Shown one piece after another: positions 41,621 to 52,816 of a stretch of DNA of 64,000 nucleotides (positions are counted from its first letter, which is position 1; every line of letters starts with the position of its first letter). The position numbers were made by a program, and so were the translations under genes. The notes beneath the pieces are model-generated. The model did no database searches and had not been told where the DNA came from. It saw only the letters and a list, made by a program, of their open reading frames with translations. Location: contig NC_090773.1 of assembly GCF_001761485.1 (NCBI RefSeq), positions 1,674,001 to 1,738,000 on the forward strand. Direction: 5' to 3'. This DNA comes from Yarrowia lipolytica (lineage: Eukaryota > Ascomycota > Dipodascomycetes > Dipodascales).

Positions 41621-43722
41621 GTTTGCGGGGCTTAAATTGTGTTGGCGGATGGGTTTTGAGTCGTCTGTGTTTTGACAAGTGTAAGTTTGAGACTGTTACC
41701 CGGTGGGCAAAGTGGTGGAGTGTGGAATCTGGTGTTTGGGGGACTCTGGGCAGCGATTGTGGGACTCGGATGGCGACAGCGGAGCGCGACAATGTTTATA
41801 TAGACGAGTTTTTCGTCGAGCTGGCCCGGATCAGATCGAGTCCGACGACAGGGTAATTGAGTTGCCCTAGGTGGAGGCCTGTTAGACAGGATGCGCGATA
41901 GTGGAGGTCCAGGTGTGTGATTCTGGCAGGGAGCTTGACTCTGTGGGTGGCTTCTGGAATTTGTGAGCTGATTGAGTCAAAGAGCAATCCTCATGTTATT
42001 TGAACCTCTGTTACCGCTGTACCATACTGCTCAGGCTGTGAGAGTATGCAGGGATCTACAGATTACGAGTGGAGACGAGGCATGGCCAGAGAACATGTTT
42101 TTAAGGCGTCCAATGTCCAAGTTGTGGTCTGGAGGTGTTCCAGACGGTCATTTTTCGGCTTTCGCACGCTTCTTTTGTGGATTCTACGACCTGTACCGTC
42201 ACATACTACGCTATCTCCTATGCACTACTACTATATACATCCAAAGTTGAATGTACATGTCTTCTTTGGCACTTTGAAGAAAATCCATAGAGAGGTGTCT
42301 CGGTGCACATGAGACGGAATCCACGTGACCGTGCATCATCACGTGACTCCAGATATCCAGAAAACCCACGAAAATGCACTCTCTAGTTGTAACGCTGCAG
42401 TCCTACAGAGTTTACTGCTGACTAATACCAACCGCCATTCATCGCTTACTAATCCAATGCCGTTGGAGTGCAACTAATGGGGCGCAAAATGGAGCTAGAG
42501 CTACTGAGAAAGCAGAAGATGGCAGAGGACGATACAGCGATCTCGGGGTCGGTTTCAAAATCCAAATATCTCGACTACATCGCGACATAGAAGGGATCTT
42601 GAGTCGTCTCTTAAGCTTGAACGTTTTGACAAAATTTTGTCAATGATGTGACCAGTTTCGAACCCATTAATTGTCCCAATCTGCACCCTTAAATGGGATA
42701 CAGTTTTGGTGGTGATTGGGGGGGAGGGGACAGTTGCAGCACCCAGTAGACACTTTGTGATGAGAGTAGAGAAATATATATACTAGTAACCAGAGCAGAA
42801 GCCGATTTCTTTTTTCAGAATCTCAATATCTGGACTATCGGGGGAGTTGAAGGGAGGATACATTGTCTACGTATCCTCACGGGTGTTTCAGAAGCCATCT
42901 CAAAGCTGAACTTTAAAAATATCAAGTCTCGAGGGAGGGGAGTCTTCTGACTCGCGAGGATGTGTTCCTTGAACTGTTAACAAAAGGAGAAACACGTTAA
43001 GCATTCAAGACTACCAAGAAGAACCCAACAATGCCATCATAGTGCCAATGGAGTCGTTTGAGGACGTTGCTGTGTCAGGAGATTGTCCCTCTCTATCTTA
43101 GAGAAGATGTCGCGGAGAGAGAGCCACCAAAAACGCGCGCGGAGCGATCGGTCGGTGTCCTTCACCCTCGGATGCCCAGAATGCATGTAAACGTACATTC
43201 CAAAAGTGTTTAGACTCGTTCGACAGTCAATTGAAGTTTCCTGGTACATTCATGGCACATTTATCTGACCAACCACAAGCCAGAATGGGAGGGCTTCTCA
43301 CTGGGCTGTTCCTATGTAGACTGCTCTCCAGACGGTTTGAAATGCCTCTGATAGTACTGTACATCAAAAGTAATGGAAGTAATAAATGCTTGCACTCTAG
43401 CTCCCTCTCCACATGTTGGTAGATACACCAGTTCAAGCTAGGTACCTTCTGTATCACACAGGCAGCTAAGACCGGGGAGTGAAAGACAGTCATACCAAGT
43501 AGTACACAAAAGTAATCAATAACAACTAGTAAATACTTGATCGAAGTCCCCATCCTTCTGAGCTCGCTATAAAAGCGTGTGTGTCCAACTGAAGTGGTGT
43601 AACTGAGCTTCCGCATAGTTGGTATACGGGACAAGTGAAATATTGTAGCAGTAGCAGTAGTAGTAGCAGTAGCAAATGTGCTTGAAAACCAAATACACGA
43701 CGACAGGTAGTTCTAAGCGTCC
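41621..43722. other. Intergenic region, no clear gene
   Basis: 2.1 kb upstream of SCD6. CACGTG-type sites at about 42323 and 42341, a 37-codon frame at 42477-42590, a TATATATA at about 42775, and otherwise nothing recognisable. A minus-strand frame at 43227-43634 lacks protein-like features. Confidence 0.5.
42477..42590 (+). CDS. Doubtful 37-codon ORF
   Basis: Starts MGRKMELELLRKQKMAEDD and has a charged helix followed by a Ser-rich end. Codon use is gene-like, but no family, splice site or TATA position supports it. It might be a micro-protein or a lost exon. Confidence 0.15.
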   Translation: MGRKMELELLRKQKMAEDDTAISGSVSKSKYLDYIAT

Positions 43723-44039
43723 CTACACCTCTTTGTTGCCCCTTTCTGAGTGTTTGACGGGCTCCGAATGCACATAAATCTCAGGCCGCATTACGTAATC
43801 GAGCATAAAGATCGAAACACTGGTCATATGACAGCTGAAGACGGCTTGATAAGCGAGAGTTTCCCATTTGACATTCTGTCTATCATGAACTGCGTCTGGG
43901 TCCTTCATACAGTGTTTTTCCAGAGTAGTTCCAAAATGTACCAAGTTGTATACAACATAAACAGTTGCAAATAGGCGATAAAAATGCCAAAAAAAAAACA
44001 ACCATCAGCTTTTTTCATACTGCGAACGGTGCGAAACAT
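43723..44039 (-). pseudogene. Possible small two-helix membrane protein, frame split at a T10 run
   Basis: From ATG 44039 one frame begins MFRTVRSMKKADGC. After a run of ten T on this strand (43989-43998) the protein-like reading continues in another frame to a TAG at 43723. That second part has a helix (VYVVYNLVHFG), a charged loop (EKHCMKDPDAVHDRQNVKW), a second helix and a hydrophilic end. The gene would be about 100 residues and divergent from NAT3, sharing 136 bases of promoter. A homopolymer length error, a strain variant or a true pseudogene would all explain it. The family is not recognised. Confidence 0.4.
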
Positions 44040-44175
44040 GATTTATCGAGTTTTGGTGGACCCAGCGTAATCCTCCTAAATGCGCACAACCTCGGGTCGA
44101 ACTGCCTACTTCCACTAATGACCATATATCACTGCAGTGGTCAATTGAGCAAGATCATCACCAGTATCCACTCCG

Positions 44176-44709
44176 ATGTCGTCGATAACGCCGTTCCACG
44201 CGACCGATCTGTTCAAAACCAACCCAGTCAACCTCGACGTACTGACCGAAAACTACACAATCTCCTTCTACCTGCAGTACCTCGCGGAATGGCCGTCTCT
44301 TTTCTTCCAGGCTCTCGATAAATCTGGAGAGTGTGCCGGATACATGATGGGCAAGGCCGAGGGCAAGCGAATGGAGTGGCACAGTCACATCACGGCCGTC
44401 ACGGTTGCGTATACACAAAGACGGGCTGGTTTGGCCAAGTTTCTGTGCACTGAACTGGAGCGCCGAACCGCAGCTCCAGAACCGTACCATTGCTACTTTG
44501 TCGATCTGTTTGTGCGCACAACCAACCAGATGGCCATCGACATGTACGAGGGCTTTGACTACTCGGTCTACAGACGAGTGGAGGGCTACTATGGAGACCG
44601 AGAAGATGCCTACGATATGAGAAAGGCGCTAGAACGAGACGTCAACAGAGAGACTGTCAGAGACGACGGAAGAGATCACAAGGTGAAGCCATGGGAGGTT
44701 GTCTTTTGA
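44176..44709 (+). CDS. NAT3: NatB N-terminal acetyltransferase catalytic subunit
   Basis: GNAT-fold enzyme of 177 residues (yeast Nat3: 195). It begins MSSITPFHATDLFKTNPVNLD, a close match to the Nat3/Naa20 N-terminus, and has the acetyl-CoA binding motif RRAGLA at 82-87, followed by the family segments VDLFVRTTNQMAIDMYEGF and YSVYRRVEGYY. NatB acetylates nascent proteins starting Met-Asp, Met-Glu, Met-Asn or Met-Gln at the ribosome, together with Mdm20. The ATG at 44176 gives the family start, with no intron visible. Confidence 0.95.
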   Translation: MSSITPFHATDLFKTNPVNLDVLTENYTISFYLQYLAEWPSLFFQALDKSGECAGYMMGKAEGKRMEWHSHITAVTVAYTQRRAGLAKFLCTELERRTAAPEPYHCYFVDLFVRTTNQMAIDMYEGFDYSVYRRVEGYYGDREDAYDMRKALERDVNRETVRDDGRDHKVKPWEVVF

Positions 44710-46200
44710 TGAGGTTGGCAACGGTAAGCTTGGCTGTGGGAATTTCATTTTGGAGTTCATTCCGATGAATACCAATTTGGAGAAGTCCATTATGGTCCTG
44801 ACAATCTACAACGGCGAAATGTGTCTTCAGCGAGCCGAGGGAGGCTAGGGTCAAGTTTCAGATTTTAGATGAGACTGTTGACGATCGAGGCAAGGACAGA
44901 TAGTAATGGAATATATGCATTGATGGAACGCGAGAAATACTAATGGGATAGCAATTCGATATCTGAAGCCGTTTGGGGGCGTGAATGGTACCGACCTAGG
45001 CTTCTCACGCACAAACAGGACAACAATATGAGTTGTTATCAAGTCCCGTCCAGGGTGGTTTGTTTCAAGAGACCCTGAGGCTCAGAATATGGGTCCGTCC
45101 TATTAGGGGAGGGCGTTCTGACTACAGTCAATGAGTCTAAGGATATACCCTCAAGTATCTTGATATCAACTAGAGAGACCTCGTCTTCTTCGATTGTTTC
45201 TAAAGGTGCTGGATCTCTCGTCTCCTTGCTGTGCGCTTTCCGGTCTCGCTTTCCGGTCTCCTCCCACCCTTTGAACCTCCTACTGAATCACTCTTGTGAC
45301 TACAGGGGCGGACCTCCTCAACTGAATCACTCTGGTGATTAGAGACTATCTATTGCGTCTTATCAACTCTGAGGACACCAGATACTGTCAGTGAAGCTGT
45401 AGGGTAGTGCCGTAGGCCATGAACATGTTCTAGCATTGCACGTACATCTGGAAACGTTTCCAAACCACCAATATCTGTTCAATCGAACGAAAAGGACTTA
45501 TCGGCATGGTAAAGAAACCACATCAATGACCATTTTGTCCCCGAAATCAGTTTGTAGCGTGTCCCGAACCGTCTCATTCATTACATTACGAACCTTCTCG
45601 ACTTTCGTGTATAGCCGTACTTTTCAGCGTTCACAAGTGGACGAATATTGGTCCAATAAACACAAGCTCGACGCCAATCGAACCAGCAGCGACAAACAAC
45701 CACGTCTGCTAACTCTGGTCTCTTGTTGAAGGTCTCAAATGATGTTACAAGTTGATTATTCTCAGAGGTTTCTTTCACAATTACAGATCTACAATACAAA
45801 TGATCATATCATAACTAATGTGCGTTCGCATGACATTACTACTATAAAGCGATGTGGAAAGATGTCAAGCACTCTCAGACGGAAAACTCCACTATCTAGA
45901 GAGACCGTGAGTAGAGGCTTTTTGATCTGGTTTGCACCAAAATAGGGGAAAAAAGTGTGGATAGTTTTACCCCAGAGTGTTGGCAAACGTGGTGTGGAAG
46001 GCGCTTCGAGACTCGAAGGCGACCACCTGGTGTCTATACGATGAGACACATCACACTGGAGGGTATCACATTTTGTTGGAAGAAGGGTCTGTTTTTTCTT
46101 CAAAAAACTCGCTGTCGTGTAGCGGGAAAAAACGACTACAGGCTGTCTACGCCGCGGGGGTTCTTTTTCATAATAAACAAATTTATTTTTTACGACAACT
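44710..46200. other. Intergenic region between convergent genes
   Basis: 1.5 kb between the 3' ends of NAT3 and RPL12. Small direct repeats (GCTTTCCGGTCTC twice near 45236-45262; CTGAATCACTC twice near 45283 and 45320). No gene is seen. Confidence 0.55.
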
Positions 46201-47030
46201 TTAGTTATCGGGGATGTCCTGCTCGCCGTTGTTGATAGCATCAATCATGACGTGAGCGGGCTTACCGTTGACACGGGCGCCAACAGACTGGGCAGTACCA
46301 AGAATCTCCTTGACGGTTCCGGACAGCTCCTTGGAGAAAGACTTGGATCGCATGGTTCGGGCAATCTCAATGATCTCCTCCAGGGGGATGTTACCGTTGT
46401 GCTTGACGTTCTTGTCCTTCTTTCGGTCACGCGGGGGCTCCTTGAGAGCAGCAATGACCAGAGAAGAGGCAGAGGGGACGACGGAGACGGTGGCCTGTCG
46501 GTTCTGGATGGTCAGCTGGACAGTGACTCGGACACCCTTGTGGGCCTTGGTGGCCTTGGCGATATCCTCACCAATCTTCTTGGGGGACAGACCGAGAGGA
46601 CCAATCTTGGGAGCAAGAGCGGAGGAAGCTCCGACCTCACCACCCATGGCTCGCAGGTAGATGATCTTCACCTCATTGGGGTCAAACTGGGTTAGCAGGG
46701 TACAGTAGGATTGGGTCCGATATATGACATTGAACACTGACGGGTTGTGGACGGATTGAAGTGAACTGAACAGACTGGACAGAAAGGAGCTGATTCTTTT
46801 GAACAAAACTGAACACTTATGGTGGATCCAAAGATGACATCACGAGTCCATCATCAAATCGGATAAGGGTCAAATTTTCCATAAAATTCTCCACCCAACT
46901 CGATCCATCAACATAGCCCGTACCACCCCTTCAACTGCCCATTTCATGTCGCCGCGAATCCGCCGTTGTCGTCGCCGTGGTCGTCATGCCCTTCGATATC
47001 TCTCTCTCTGGTACTCACCTTAGGAGGCAT
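46201..47030 (-). CDS. RPL12: 60S ribosomal protein L12 (uL11)
   Basis: Spliced gene. Exon 1 is 47030-47019 (MPPK), the intron 47018-46687 (GTGAGT ... GCTAACCCAG, 332 bases), exon 2 46686-46201. The product of 165 residues has the yeast length. It continues [19 protein letters not shown] and carries the glycine/proline-rich L11 signature ([20 protein letters not shown]). It forms the base of the P-stalk and contacts 25S rRNA at the GTPase centre. Upstream lie a CATGTG site and the TTAGGG palindrome shared with RPS21. Confidence 0.97.
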
Positions 47031-48557
47031 TTTTTCTGATGTTGCTGAACTGGAGAATCAACAAACGGAAAGTGTCAAAAAAACTCGGGACCCAGCGCAC
47101 GGAGGTTGGGACCGTGTCCCAATCGGGAAATAGAGTCGGTCGAAAAATCATGTGACTAGAAGTGAGATTATAGGGCTAACCCTAATGCAAGGTAATAAAG
47201 CCAAAAGCTTAATTGCAATATCCGACTTGGCAAAAAAAGGTAATTTGAAGGATGGGGAGGGTTTTCTGGACCCCTTGGAAAGAGGAGATGGATGACGGAT
47301 ACGAGCCCAGATGACGACGAATATGACCAATCTGTTTTCTCTCATCGGATTGGATCATTTTGGGGACCGCCCCGACAATTTTTAAAAGTCACCTGTAACT
47401 CTACTAAGGGACCAAGTCGGTGACCCGGCATTTGACGTACAAGTAACCAAATAGTCGGATATTTCGATGGGGGAGGGAAATACATGGATTCTGGCATCTT
47501 GGACGTGCTCGTATCGTGACATGGAGAGATTTGAAGAGTTTTCCGCGTCAGAAAAAGTCCGATATTGCGTTTTCTACAAATTCTTGGAATGGACTACAGT
47601 TGGGGGGTGCCATGATGGTGCACTTGGGGATACATCGTGGATCTGAGTGTTTGCAGGCCCAGGGATAATGGATTTGGGAGTCGAATACTTCATTTATGAG
47701 CTCAATAGATGCTCACATTCGCTGTCAAGAAGCCATCTCTGAACTTACATCTGTCTCGTCGTCTATGGTATTGGTAGGTTCAGATATGACTGGTGCGTGA
47801 CTACAGGTAACAGTACAAGTAAGCACCTCTATATGCCTTCAGCTTGTAGCACAGACATCATTATGCTGTCTATAAACGGCAATTCACTTGGAGCAAGGCA
47901 CAGTGGAGAACTGTTAGCACAGACTCGCACAGGGGATTACTGTTACCAGCAAGACTCGCCCAGATGATTACTGATACCACCAAGAATCGCACAGACGACT
48001 GGACTAGCTGCACAGAATCGTCTGGTTGTCAAGCCGCATATGACCTCGATCTGACCCCCGAGCTACCCTCGATCTGACCCTGGATCTATCCCGGTATAAG
48101 CGCTCACGGTTGTATGGGGTGTTGGAGTTCCCAAAAGCGACCAAAAGATGGAGACTTCCCAAAAGCGTCAGAGACTCCTACCTGATCGCAACGACTCCTA
48201 CAAGTACAGTACTTGTACTGACTACACACGACAAGCAACTGGATCCAAAAACATGTATCTTTTACTTCAGTACATCTTCTCTGGCAGACAGAGTTTCTTT
48301 ACTATGGTTTGGCAAACAACTATAGTCAAGAGTTGCCGTTCTAATCGGCTTGTAGTAAGGACATCTCATTTACCAGTCGCACTCTCTCCAATGGCCGAAA
48401 CTACACCTCAAGTCACTAACTAATGTACATTTATCATCTATCACCAGACACGTGTGTCTATAATGCTCGTGGCCGGATCCGGGGCCTCTGAACCATGGCA
48501 ATGTCCCCAATCGCTGACAATACCCTCAATTGCTGTTGTGGTACACCACAACCCCCT
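47031..48557. other. Intergenic region holding the RPL12 promoter
   Basis: 1.5 kb between the RPL12 start and the zinc-cluster gene stop. The RPL12-proximal part has TCATGTGAC at 47148-47156 and the TTAGGG element at 47171-47188. A near-palindrome TACAAGTACAGTACTTGTA lies at 48199-48217. No gene is seen. Confidence 0.6.
47171..47188 (-). promoter_or_regulatory. TTAGGG palindrome-like element upstream of RPL12
   Basis: Read toward the gene it is GCATTAGGGTTAGCCCTA; the RPS21 copy is GCATTAGGGCTAGCCCTA, so 17 of 18 bases agree. It is 141-158 bases before the RPL12 ATG. A Tbf1-like factor is the likely reader, by analogy with other yeasts. Confidence 0.6.
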
Positions 48558-50933
48558 TTATTCATTCACGGCCACGCCGGCCTCATCCGCTCTGAAACCG
48601 AAATCGTTCATGATGGAATCCACATCCTTGAAAATGCTATCCAGATCCCAGTTGTCCATGCCCTGGGTATCGAACCAGGCCGAGTTGTCATTGAGCTGCT
48701 CAGACACAATCTTTCTGCCCTCCTTCCCATCACTGGAGCTGGAATTCAGCCTGATTCTCTTGGCTCTGTTTTCCGACGGAGAAGAAGAAAGATGTGGAGT
48801 TCGAGTGCCAGAAACAGCCGAGCTCTGAGAATGATCCCCATCACTCTCCACACCCGAAGAAGCACTTGCAGGATGAACGGGATACGTGGAAGAGCCCTGA
48901 GGATGATGGATGGGCAATTCTGTAGCCAAACGAGGTTTGGGGTCCAAAGGAATGTTGGTAAACAGCTGCTTGACCCCCGCAGGCTGGTTACCCTGTCTGT
49001 ACACCTGTGTGAGCACCGAGGGAGCCATGGACCGGATGCCACACTCTTCTCTCATAGTCCACAGACAGTCAAAGAAGACAGACGCAGACAAACGGGTTCG
49101 AATATTGACCTTGGTAGAGGTGCGGCCACTTTTGTGCAAAGTGGCGTAGAGATGCCAGAGCTGGTAGGTGATTTCAGACGCTCGGTACGCCATGTCATGC
49201 TTCAAAATCGACGCATTTTCAAGCAGCTTGAGACACTCATCAAACAGCTTTTTGCCCGAAGAAGTGTCGATAAACTCATTCAAAGAGGAATGAATAATCT
49301 TGATGATCACACACAGAGTCTGCCAAATCTGCTGCGTGTAGACACCAGGAAGATACTTGATGAAGGATGGGTCACGGGCGTGCACGGAGGTGACGTGGTC
49401 GAGGAACTCCAGGCTCGCGTTGTATAGCTGGACCAGTCCCTTTTGCAGCTGAATGTCGCTAAAGTCCATATTGTCCAGATAGTAGTAAATGTACAGTCTC
49501 ACTCGGACGCTGAGAAACAGGAAGCGTCTCAGAGGATCGTACTCATTGGCCTCAGTCTCCACTCGATCGAGTCTTCGAGAGATGATGCTGATAAGAGAAA
49601 GTCGTTCTGTGCTCTGGCAGAGCCCCAGCGGGTCCTTGGAGTTGCTATTGAGCGTCTTTTCAATCTGCTGGTCCAGTTGAGACAAGAGACACATTTGTTT
49701 GAGCGACTCGGGCACATTGACGACGGAAGAATCGCTCGAGCAGGCGCTCAAAATGGACGAATCGAAGTTAGCAAAGGCCGGGAACCCCATCACCGTGGCT
49801 ACTGTCTGGGACACAATGTTGCATGCGATCCAGGTTCGAATCTGTTCGGAAATCTGCGGATACAGCGAGTTGGAAGAGGCCGTTTTGATACGTGAAAAGT
49901 CACGTGCATACCCAGGACAATGGAGTCCGATCTTGATGGCCGAGAACAGCGCCACTCCACACGTGTTCCACGACGAATCGGCCGACAACGAAGACGTCAC
50001 AGGAGGCCACATGGTATACACCAGAAACGCCTGAACCGAGTGCACAGAGGCAATATTGAGAATGGGGACCTGGGAATTGGAGGCCACATAGCGGGTGATT
50101 GGCGAAATGGTGACTTCTGCAAGACATGCCTTGACGGGTTCTGTGAGACGGAGAAGAAGGGTATCATCGTCAGCATACCGTCTGGAAGCTACCAACATGA
50201 TGGTCCAAAACAAGGACGGACATTGTCTGTAGATGTGCTCGGGGCCTCCCTGCAGATTGACAATGGGCAAAATGGGATGATAATGGTCGACAAACTCCTT
50301 GAACAGAGCATTGACGGTCGGCACCGAAAGAGTCACCTCGTGAATGGTCTTGGGCTTGACACACGAGGGGATGGGCGCGGCCTCGGGCGTATCACGTGAC
50401 TCCACCGCCGGCAACGGGGTCGGTTTGAATTTTGGCGACGGCAGGTTGCGGGTCTCTGAGTGGCCGGGGCCCATTTGGCCCATTTGTCCCAATTGGGTAT
50501 CTGCATTTCCTAATGAGGTATCCGAGTTACCCATTCCGGTATCTGCACTTCCTATTCTGGAAGAATGTTGTCCTTCACCCCCCGTCTCCTCCACCCCCAC
50601 CGGCACTGCGTAGTGGATCGCGCTGTTGCTGAGGTCCAGCAAGGAGCTGGCGCTCTGGTGCGCGGACGCCGTGGTTTTGGCCCGTTCCTGCTCGTCCAGA
50701 ACGCGCTTCAGGCGCTCCATCTCCCCCTCCAAGCTCGCTAATTGCGCTCTCTTATACGTTCGTTTGAACCCCTTTTGCACCACGCAAGGAATGCCCTTTC
50801 GCTTGCATCGAGAGCAGTCGGAGCCCTCCTGGCCGTCGCATTTGACCTTTTGCTGCCGACATTCGACACATGCAAGCCGCTTGTCCTTTGTCTGGACCCC
50901 GGGACTATCTGAAGATTCACGTTTGACCGACAT
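48558..50933 (-). CDS. LEU3: Zn2Cys6 transcription factor, Leu3 type
   Basis: Protein of 791 residues. The zinc cluster has its six cysteines at 22, 25, 32, 40, 43 and 50 in ACVECRQQKVKCDG...CSRCKRKGIPC, followed by FKRTYKRAQ and a short coiled coil (ASLEGEMERLKRVLDEQE). The cluster and the RTYKRA segment closely match yeast Leu3, which binds CCGG-type everted sites and turns on branched-chain amino acid genes when alpha-isopropylmalate is present. A fungal transcription-factor middle region follows from about 215 (VNALFKEFVDHYHPILPIVN). A low-complexity [GS][NA][AS]DT-repeat segment lies near 125-150. The acidic C-terminus with tryptophans (NDSAWFDTQGMDNWDLDSIF) fits the Leu3 activation domain. 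Orthology is likely but the effector response is inferred. Confidence 0.83.
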   Translation of the reverse strand: MSVKRESSDSPGVQTKDKRLACVECRQQKVKCDGQEGSDCSRCKRKGIPCVVQKGFKRTYKRAQLASLEGEMERLKRVLDEQERAKTTASAHQSASSLLDLSNSAIHYAVPVGVEETGGEGQHSSRIGSADTGMGNSDTSLGNADTQLGQMGQMGPGHSETRNLPSPKFKPTPLPAVESRDTPEAAPIPSCVKPKTIHEVTLSVPTVNALFKEFVDHYHPILPIVNLQGGPEHIYRQCPSLFWTIMLVASRRYADDDTLLLRLTEPVKACLAEVTISPITRYVASNSQVPILNIASVHSVQAFLVYTMWPPVTSSLSADSSWNTCGVALFSAIKIGLHCPGYARDFSRIKTASSNSLYPQISEQIRTWIACNIVSQTVATVMGFPAFANFDSSILSACSSDSSVVNVPESLKQMCLLSQLDQQIEKTLNSNSKDPLGLCQSTERLSLISIISRRLDRVETEANEYDPLRRFLFLSVRVRLYIYYYLDNMDFSDIQLQKGLVQLYNASLEFLDHVTSVHARDPSFIKYLPGVYTQQIWQTLCVIIKIIHSSLNEFIDTSSGKKLFDECLKLLENASILKHDMAYRASEITYQLWHLYATLHKSGRTSTKVNIRTRLSASVFFDCLWTMREECGIRSMAPSVLTQVYRQGNQPAGVKQLFTNIPLDPKPRLATELPIHHPQGSSTYPVHPASASSGVESDGDHSQSSAVSGTRTPHLSSSPSENRAKRIRLNSSSSDGKEGRKIVSEQLNDNSAWFDTQGMDNWDLDSIFKDVDSIMNDFGFRADEAGVAVNE

Positions 50934-51812
50934 AAGTGTTTTTGTAGCGAGCGATATCGGAGAAGTTTTTGAAACCCTGCTTGGGGGTTAGGGTTGGCCC
51001 GGGGGGTGTGATGAGCGCGGGGAGAGAAATACCGCCAACTAATGTGGGCGCAAGGAGAAAGATGATGTCATTTAAAGTCTATTTGGATGCGAAATGACCG
51101 ACTTGGAGCGACTTGTTTGGCTGGTATGTTGCCCTGTTGCGAACTTTGTCTATAGTTAGGGTGTAGGCGTAATTTGGCCGATAACACCGATATCTTTTGA
51201 TTGCAGCGCTTCTATTTGGATAAAAATGGTATCATTGGAATAAGCGCAATCTTAGGATTCCATTGGTACAATCATCATTGTAATCAGATCAACATTGGAG
51301 TCCAATATGGGGCTTTCATCCTTCAACCCACCCGTAAATACTCGACTCCAAACCCACAAACATTATCTGATCCCAATCTGGCCGCCTGCACTGCATACTG
51401 GCCGCCTGCACACTATGTACAGTACAGTACAGTATGTACCCCAGAATCCCATCTTCCTCGGCCATTGGATATGACTCATGCAACCTCTCTCCACACAACT
51501 TTAATAGTCGACGAGTTGGTGTCAATATTGGAGCTGGAAACTGGAGAGCAGTACCATTGGAATGACACGTGTTCAAGGATTCACGTGATTCTTTCCCCCT
51601 GTCGATAGGTCCCAAATTGGACGTTTTGGGTCCGTCTTCTCCGTCGTTCCCCAAGCGATATCGGCATGCATGAATATCACATGAAACGTTACAATTGTAA
51701 ACGTCTACTGGAGTTTGACATTGATCTGGAGCTGTTGGTTGTGGTTTTCTATACCGTAACTGGTGATGGTGTTTGTGATTTTTGTCTAACAGCCGGATGA
51801 GGCATGTTGATA

Positions 51813-51818
<6 letters not shown>

Positions 51819-51874
<56 letters not shown>
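51819..51874. repeat. GA dinucleotide microsatellite
   Basis: About 28 GA units, followed by TAGAGA. Confidence 0.95.
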
Positions 51875-51881
<7 letters not shown>

Positions 51882-52217
51882 GTTCCATAAGGGAGGGAGG
51901 TCTCGGGGCATTCAAGTTTTTGACGACATAGGTATGTCTATACTGTCTACTCGTTACAAGTAAAAGTAGTACAAGTACAAGTACATACAGTACTTGTAGC
52001 TTCAACTACACTTGCCAATCTACATGGTCATTTCGAATGTGCTCTTAACGATGGAGCAGTCCACAGTTCTCTGCTGATAACTAACCAACAAGTGTCTTAA
52101 GAATGCATTATCTGCTTCTGGAGTCTCATCTCTACTCTCGTAGTCTCTCACCGGACATTCAGATGACTAAGCCAACCTCTAATACAATGTTTCCAACAAA
52201 GTTGTCTTTCAACTCTG

Positions 52218-52299
52218 GGCATCCTGGCCGAGCGGTTAAGGCGAGAGATTAGAAATCTCTTGGGGTTTCCCCGCGTAGGTTCGAATCCTGCGGATGTCG
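52218..52299 (+). tRNA. tRNA-Ser(AGA)
   Basis: 82-base class II tRNA without an intron. Acceptor strands GGCATCC and GGATGTC pair (one G-T), discriminator G. Anticodon stem AGAGA/TCTCT with loop TTAGAAA gives anticodon AGA (serine UCU/UCC). A long variable arm follows, then the T arm GTAGG-TTCGAAT-CCTGC. The A box TGGCCGAGCGG and the B box GGTTCGAATCC are intact, and TTTTTT at 52303 ends pol III transcription. Confidence 0.97.
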
Positions 52300-52816
52300 T
52301 CATTTTTTGTTGCAGCCTTTTTTCGTCGAAAATGGGCCAAAATATGGTAAATCGATACACTCACCGCGAGACATTCACCGCGAAGCATTACTTACCTGGT
52401 TTCAATTTTAGATCCAACGTTGCTCTTAATGTCAACTACGAGATGGCGTATTCGTATTCGTACCACTACCAGTTCTAGTTGATATTTGGTAAATACGTCG
52501 ACATTTGCGATAATATTGGATTTTGTATATATCCACGTGACGAGGGCACTCGGAGGAGTATTTCTATGCCTCTAAGATTCTCGTGTGACACAAACTGACT
52601 GTGTTGAGGGGGGTCTCAGTTGTGCACCTTCTGGCTCCAGTATACATCCAACTATTCTTCTGACGATTTGTTGATATATTTGTTAAAATAAAAAAGGTTC
52701 ATGCACTGTGAGCTTATTGAAAATTATCCAAGGGTGCATAATTGTCTGTCCAAGAGCAGCACTTCACTACAAGTACTGTGCGAGTACAATACGAATAAGA
52801 ACGCCCTCCAGCCACA

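Larger units (their letters stand above)
50934..52816. other. Intergenic region with GA repeat and tRNA-Ser
   Basis: 1.9 kb between two divergent genes. The LEU3-proximal part has GGGTTAGGGTTGG near 50985. GTACAGTACAGTACAGTA lies near 51417-51434, a GA microsatellite at 51819-51874 and TACTTGTA-type motifs at 51957-52000. The tRNA gene is at 52218. No protein gene is seen. Confidence 0.6.

Noticed and set aside
43227-43634. 135-codon minus-strand frame
   Set aside because: Cys/Leu-rich chance-like composition; no conserved motifs or helix pattern.
48495-49427. 310-codon frame opposite the zinc-cluster gene
   Set aside because: Antisense shadow of the LEU3-type coding region.
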